Shown piece after piece: positions 60,163-64,000 of a DNA stretch of 64,000 bases. This DNA is from UBA2965 sp036526135 (GTDB taxonomy: Bacteria > Pseudomonadota > Gammaproteobacteria > Pseudomonadales > Azotimanducaceae): assembly GCA_036526135.1 (NCBI GenBank), contig DATCZA010000011.1, forward strand, positions 19,405 to 83,404, written 5' to 3'. How positions within the stretch are numbered: position 1 is the first letter of the stretch; every line of letters starts with the position of its first letter. The notes under the pieces were generated by a model, which saw nothing but the letters and a program-made list of their open reading frames with translations, was not told the origin of the DNA and did not search any database. The position numbers were made by a program, and so were the translations under genes.

Positions 60163-61497
60163 TCAGTCGTTCTGCTGGCCGCGGCCCGCCGAGCGAGCCG
60201 CCCCAAGGCGCCGCCGGACGAGGTCGATGTCGCGGCGAAGCTGGTAGAGGTCGTCGGCATAGCCCTTCGGAACCGCCTCGATAGTCGAGTCCACGTCCAG
60301 CCGATCGAGCTCCTCCAGCCGACGGGCCACGTCCTCATCGTCGGCGATGGGCGTTCGAAGCGGATCCAGGGCGTGCAGCTTCGTGTAGATGCGCAGCAGC
60401 CGCCGACGGATCTGCCATCGATACGCAGGGGGCACCAGCCGCGCCAGCGGCAGGCTCAACCCGATCAGCGGGACGAGCATGATCCAGAGCCGGTCAACCA
60501 GCGTGGCCGCCCAGAACGGCAGGTAGCGCATGAGAAACGGCGCCCCGTGCCGGTAGTGCCTCTCCGCCTCCTCGCTGAGCGGCAGGTCGACGAAACGCGG
60601 CGTGGGAAACGTGCCCGCATCCGCGAGAATGCTGTGACCACCGTGTATCTCGGCGGCCGCGATGAGCAGAAGGTCCGTGAGCGCCGGATGGAAATCATCA
60701 CGGGCCACGAGCATGGCCCCCACGGCAACCGTCTCGGTGTCCTTCGCCGGCAGGTCCGCTTCCAGATCCAGAACGCCCCTGGGCAGGACGACTGAAGAGA
60801 GGAAGGCGTTGCGCCGCGTGTAAGCCTCGACCCGTTCCATGTCGTGCAGACGAACTCCCGGCAGGCGGAGAAGCTTCCCGACCGTGGAGGATTGCGGCGC
60901 GCCGATGAGAAACGCCGCGTCGATCTCGCCCCCGGCCAGCGCGTCGGGAAGCGCGGCTGACGCCACCCCCAGAAGCTTCGAGTTCGCCGCGTCCACCCCG
61001 TTGGCCTCGAGCAGCTGCATCACGACGGCGCGTGTTCCGCTGCCTTCCACACCCACCGCCAACCGCCGGCCCTTCAGATCGCCCAGGTCGTCGAGCACCA
61101 CGCCCGGTCCAAGGAACAGCCAGAGGGGTTCCAGATACAGGCTGCCCATAGTGACAAGGTTGTCCACGGGGGCAGACGACGCGATGCCCCCCTGCACGAA
61201 AGCGAGGTCGGCCCCCCCTTCCCTGGCCACCAGATCGAGATTGTCCACGCTGCCACCGGTGGCGCGCAGTTCGACCACCACCCCGTCCCGGGCCAGAACC
61301 TGGGCAAACCGCTCACCGAAATAGTAGTAAGCGCCGGACGGCTCCCCGGTTGCGAGAACGAACCGTTTCGGCGGCGGCGGCCCGACGAACTGATAGGCGA
61401 CGATGAGCCCCGCCAGCAGGAGCGCGAGCGCGAGCCCCCAGGTTCCCGCTACGTCCCTGGTCCGGGCCCAGAATTCAGCTGCACGTTGATTGGACAT
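60163..61497 (-). CDS. Membrane-anchored TAXI-family TRAP substrate-binding protein
   Basis: A 444-residue protein. An N-terminal membrane anchor (LALALLLAGLIVAYQFVG) is followed by a TAXI-type periplasmic binding domain (ATGEPSGAYYYFGERFAQVL, ADLAFVQGGIAS, AVGVEGSGTRAVVMQLL). A second membrane helix at about residue 335 (LWIMLVPLIGLSLPLARLV) leads to a C-terminal helical tail of about 90 residues, presumably cytoplasmic. Ordinary TAXI proteins are soluble and lie beside TRAP permease genes; none is here. A signalling or sensor role coupling ligand binding to the tail is therefore as likely as transport. Confidence 0.85.
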   Translation of the reverse strand: MSNQRAAEFWARTRDVAGTWGLALALLLAGLIVAYQFVGPPPPKRFVLATGEPSGAYYYFGERFAQVLARDGVVVELRATGGSVDNLDLVAREGGADLAFVQGGIASSAPVDNLVTMGSLYLEPLWLFLGPGVVLDDLGDLKGRRLAVGVEGSGTRAVVMQLLEANGVDAANSKLLGVASAALPDALAGGEIDAAFLIGAPQSSTVGKLLRLPGVRLHDMERVEAYTRRNAFLSSVVLPRGVLDLEADLPAKDTETVAVGAMLVARDDFHPALTDLLLIAAAEIHGGHSILADAGTFPTPRFVDLPLSEEAERHYRHGAPFLMRYLPFWAATLVDRLWIMLVPLIGLSLPLARLVPPAYRWQIRRRLLRIYTKLHALDPLRTPIADDEDVARRLEELDRLDVDSTIEAVPKGYADDLYQLRRDIDLVRRRLGAARSAGRGQQND

Positions 61498-61507
61498 GCT
61501 CGAACGG

Positions 61508-61882
61508 TCAACGCTTCTTCTTCAGGCGCTCATGGCCGCGCGAATCCTCGTCGGCCTTCTGAAATTCCACCCCGAGCACCTTCAACGTCCCCTCCGACTC
61601 CTCGGCTTCCTGCAACTCCCCGGGCGCTTTGGAGGCAGCCTCTTCGGTCGGGTCGGCCGTGCTGACCACCCGTCTGGGGCTTTCCGAAATCATGCCGCCG
61701 CAGAATTCCCCAAGCACCTCGCGGGCTCGCGTCTGCTGTTCTTCCGACAGCGCGCCCAGCACTTCGGATTGCAGGCGCTGTAGTACCTGATCGACATCGC
61801 AAACCTCTGCGCTTGCCGAAGCCGCGCCGATCGCGAGCCCGAAGACGACGAGAACGGCCCCGGTTTGAATCGAGCTGGTCAT
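61508..61882 (-). CDS. Small secreted protein of unknown function
   Basis: A 124-residue protein. The signal peptide (GAVLVVFGLAIGAASASA) is followed by a helical segment with two Cys (EVCDVDQVL; VLGEFCGGM) that could form a disulphide, then an acidic, charged and probably disordered C-terminus (EAEESEGTLK, ending in KKK-R). ATG 61882 is chosen as the start of the signal peptide, though no ribosome binding site is clear. It ends 10 bp before the TAXI gene in the same direction, so the two may be co-transcribed and function together. Confidence 0.65.
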   Translation of the reverse strand: MTSSIQTGAVLVVFGLAIGAASASAEVCDVDQVLQRLQSEVLGALSEEQQTRAREVLGEFCGGMISESPRRVVSTADPTEEAASKAPGELQEAEESEGTLKVLGVEFQKADEDSRGHERLKKKR

Positions 61883-62000
61883 GGCGGCATTATGCACCAC
61901 CGCGGCTCAGACGTGCTGCCGTTCGTGCACGAGAGGCCACCCTTTTCTTCGTTACGCCCACAGTCACCACGACGGGCACGGTATTGCTCGAGGAGCCACC

Positions 62001-63743
62001 ATGTACGACCACCTGATCAGGAACGCCACCATCGTCGACGGTCTCGGCGGAAAGCCATGCACGGGCGACATTGCCATCAAGGATGGCGTCATCGCCGCGG
62101 TGGGCGAAGTCTCCGGAAACGCCAGGGAGACCCTGAACGCGGAGGGCGCCTACGCCACTCCCGGCTGGGTGGACGTGCATACCCACTACGACGGTCAGGT
62201 CAGCTGGGACGATACCATCGAGCCGTCGTTCAGCCAGGGTGTGACCAGCATCGTCATGGGCAACTGCGGCGTCGGCTTCGCGCCGTGCCGCCCGGGGGAC
62301 GAAAAGCGCGTGATCGAGCTGATGGAGGGGGTCGAGGACATCCCCGGCACCGCACTGTACGAGGGCATCGAGTGGGGCAACTGGGAATCGTTCCCCGAGT
62401 ACATCGAGTACCTTTCGACCAAGCGGTACACCATGGATATCGGCACCCAGATTCCGCACAGCGCTCTGCGTAACTACGTGATGGGCGAGCGGGCACTCAC
62501 CCACGAGGATGCCACCGCCGAGGACCTCGAAGCCATGTGCCGGCTGGTCCAGGACGGTCTCGCCGCCGGAGCCCTGGGATTCTCTACCTCGAGAACCATC
62601 GGCCACCGGTCCGTTGACGGCGAGCCCATCCCCGGGACGTTCGCCGAGAAAGACGAGCTGCTGGCCATCGCCCGGGCCATGAGGGAGGCCGGACGCGGCG
62701 TCTTCCAGGCCGTGCCGGCCGGGGTCGTCGGCGACATCGCAGGGCCGGAGCGATGGACGACGGAGCAGGAAGTCGAGCTTTTCGCCGAGGTGGCCCGAGC
62801 CAGCGGCCGCAAGTGCACGTTCACCCTGATTCAGAACGGCAACAGGCCCGATCAGTGGCGCAACTGCCTGAACATCGTGGAGCAGGCCAACGCCGAGGGC
62901 ATCGAGCTCACGCCTCAAATCGCGACACGCCCCATCGGCATCGTCACGAGCCTGGACTCCTATCACATGTTCATGCGCCGGGAGACCTATCTGAAGTATG
63001 CGGACCTGCCCCTGTCTTCGCGGCTCGCGGAGCTGAGAAAGCCTGAGGTGAGGGCCGCGATCCTGACAGACAAGGACGTCCCGCCGGACCAGCCGGGCGT
63101 GATGGCCAACGTCTTCGCCCTGATGCAGATGGCCGCACCAGCCATGTTTCCCATCGACATCCCCATCGACTACGAGCCGGAGCCGTCGGCAAACATGGGC
63201 GCGCGTGCGGCCGCTGCGGGCATGGACATCCAAGCCTTCATGTACGATTTTCTCACCGCCGCAGACGGCGACCAGTTCGCCATTCTGCTCGGCGCGAACT
63301 TCGCCGACGGTACCTTCAGCGTGATCGAGGAGATGATTCCCCACCCCAACACGACCATCGGCCTTTCCGATGCGGGTGCGCACGTCAACCTCATCTTCGA
63401 CGCCGTGGGACCCACCTACCAGCTTACACACTGGGTGCGCGACCGCAGCCGGGGCAGACGGTTTCCCATCGAGCTGATGGTGCACAAGCAGACCTACAGC
63501 AATGCCAGGCTGTTCGGCCTGAACGACCGGGGCAGCATCGAGGTCGGCAAGCGGGCCGACATCAACGTCATCGACCTGGAGCGGTTGGGCCTCGGCAAGC
63601 TGCACGTGCATCGAGATCTGCCGGCCGGCGGCAGCCGCATCCTGCAGCCCGCCCACGGCTACGTGGGCACGTTCGTGGCTGGAGTGAAAACCCGGGAAAA
63701 CGATCGCGACACCGGCGCCCGGCCTGGCCGGGTGATCCGATAG
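62001..63743 (+). CDS. Amidohydrolase, N-acyl-D-amino-acid deacylase type
   Basis: A 580-residue metal-dependent amidohydrolase. It begins DHLIRNATIVDG, the usual beta-sandwich start, and has the HxH metal motif at H60-H62 in VDVHTHYDGQ. A C-terminal Asp region follows (GLSDAGAHVNL) and the typical ending SIEVGKRADINVIDL. The family removes acyl groups from D-amino acids or opens related cyclic amides; the substrate cannot be predicted. ATG 62001 has CGAGGAGCCACC before it. It is divergent from the small secreted protein gene (118 bp between). An in-frame start at 61881 would add 40 improbable residues. Confidence 0.88.
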   Translation: MYDHLIRNATIVDGLGGKPCTGDIAIKDGVIAAVGEVSGNARETLNAEGAYATPGWVDVHTHYDGQVSWDDTIEPSFSQGVTSIVMGNCGVGFAPCRPGDEKRVIELMEGVEDIPGTALYEGIEWGNWESFPEYIEYLSTKRYTMDIGTQIPHSALRNYVMGERALTHEDATAEDLEAMCRLVQDGLAAGALGFSTSRTIGHRSVDGEPIPGTFAEKDELLAIARAMREAGRGVFQAVPAGVVGDIAGPERWTTEQEVELFAEVARASGRKCTFTLIQNGNRPDQWRNCLNIVEQANAEGIELTPQIATRPIGIVTSLDSYHMFMRRETYLKYADLPLSSRLAELRKPEVRAAILTDKDVPPDQPGVMANVFALMQMAAPAMFPIDIPIDYEPEPSANMGARAAAAGMDIQAFMYDFLTAADGDQFAILLGANFADGTFSVIEEMIPHPNTTIGLSDAGAHVNLIFDAVGPTYQLTHWVRDRSRGRRFPIELMVHKQTYSNARLFGLNDRGSIEVGKRADINVIDLERLGLGKLHVHRDLPAGGSRILQPAHGYVGTFVAGVKTRENDRDTGARPGRVIR

Positions 63744-63802
63744 CTACGCTAGCGGTGGTCTTCCGGAGCTGCTGGTCCTGCCAATAGAGCAGGCGTGCGA
63801 CC

Positions 63803-63825
63803 GAAAAAACCCGGGTTGAGACCCG
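63803..63825 (-). terminator. Intrinsic terminator of the edge glycosyltransferase gene
   Basis: On the minus strand CGGGT, loop CTCA, ACCCG is followed by GG and six T, a compact intrinsic terminator located 21 bp past the stop of the leftward partial gene. Confidence 0.75.
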
Positions 63826-63846
63826 CAAAGCGGCTCGATACCGGAT

Positions 63847-64000
63847 TCATTGAGCAACGGCAGCACGCAACAAGGCCGCTATCCGCTTTGCGTTGCGTCG
63901 GCAGTCGTATGTCGCCTCCACAATTTCCCTGCCTGCCATCCCGAGGGCGCGACCCCGATCAGCCGCATCGCGCAGACCCTGCAAAGCCGCGATCCACTCG
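63847..64000 (-). CDS. C-terminus of a probable glycosyltransferase (cut by window edge)
   Basis: The last 50 codons of a leftward gene ending in TGA are open to the window edge. The translated end (EWIAALQGLRDAADRGRALG, then AGREIVEATYD and a final helix RIAALLRAAVAQ) has the pattern of the C-terminal helix of GT-B glycosyltransferases of family 4 type, where W-x-x-A-L precedes LG-x-AGR. Only this end is visible, so donor and acceptor cannot be assigned. A terminator follows closely. Confidence 0.65.
   Translation of the reverse strand, partial: EWIAALQGLRDAADRGRALGMAGREIVEATYDCRRNAKRIAALLRAAVAQ

Overview
The window is high-GC, densely packed bacterial chromosome. A HexR-controlled Entner-Doudoroff cluster, outer-membrane TonB-type transport, an OmpA/beta-barrel protein ending in Phe and an HdfR-like regulator next to ptsP all suggest a Gammaproteobacterium. 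Several traits (glucan hydrolases, a TonB receptor, a TAXI protein) would fit a marine heterotroph, but the lineage is inference. I saw no RNA genes, insertion sequences, prophage or CRISPR.

Region 1 (1-15169) is sugar catabolism. Reading leftward from about 11850 are zwf, pgl, edd, eda, a GPH-type sugar symporter, a LacI-type regulator, a GH3 glucosidase and a secreted clan-A glycoside hydrolase, then the start of an acyl-CoA dehydrogenase. Two copies of one 14-bp LacI-type operator, in opposite orientation, lie before the symporter and GH3 genes. Rightward are hexR, with two HexR boxes shared with zwf, an internally deleted pyruvate kinase remnant, a GAPDH-like pseudoenzyme without the catalytic Cys, and an intact gap, all tightly coupled. 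The locus could release glucose from beta-glucan, import it and send it through the Entner-Doudoroff route. No glucokinase is in the window.

Region 2 (15383-37320) is the most striking. It is one co-directional 22-kb locus encoding a putative energised trans-envelope machine: a coiled-coil secreted protein, three TPR proteins (two of them lipoproteins), a small secreted protein, an ExbB/TolQ proton channel with two different ExbD subunits, and a TonB/AgmX-like transducer. These are followed by a ~2170-residue DUF11-repeat surface protein and a ~1710-residue protein with three OmpA-like modules and an outer-membrane barrel. Parts resemble the Agl/Glt machinery of Myxococcus, but I know of no functional description of this set.

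Region 3 (37346-43407) holds a small charged protein, an HdfR-like regulator, ptsP (EI-Ntr), an ECF sigma factor and an orphan groEL without groES or a GGM tail.

Region 4 (43442-48959) is a candidate undescribed biosynthetic module: a lysine 2,3-aminomutase, two ATP-grasp ligases and a GNAT enzyme in one leftward operon, with a divergent N-formylglutamate-amidohydrolase/C39-peptidase fusion.

Region 5 (49261-63743) is accessory catabolism: a tyrosine phosphatase, VOC protein (probable ATC start), SDR and PyrD-PyrK-like fusion rightward; then leftward a TetR operon with its own palindromic operator (carotenoid oxygenase, MDR reductase, exported double-VOC protein) and a TonB receptor. A TAXI binding protein, a small secreted protein and an amidohydrolase follow. 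The right edge carries the C-terminus of a probable glycosyltransferase.
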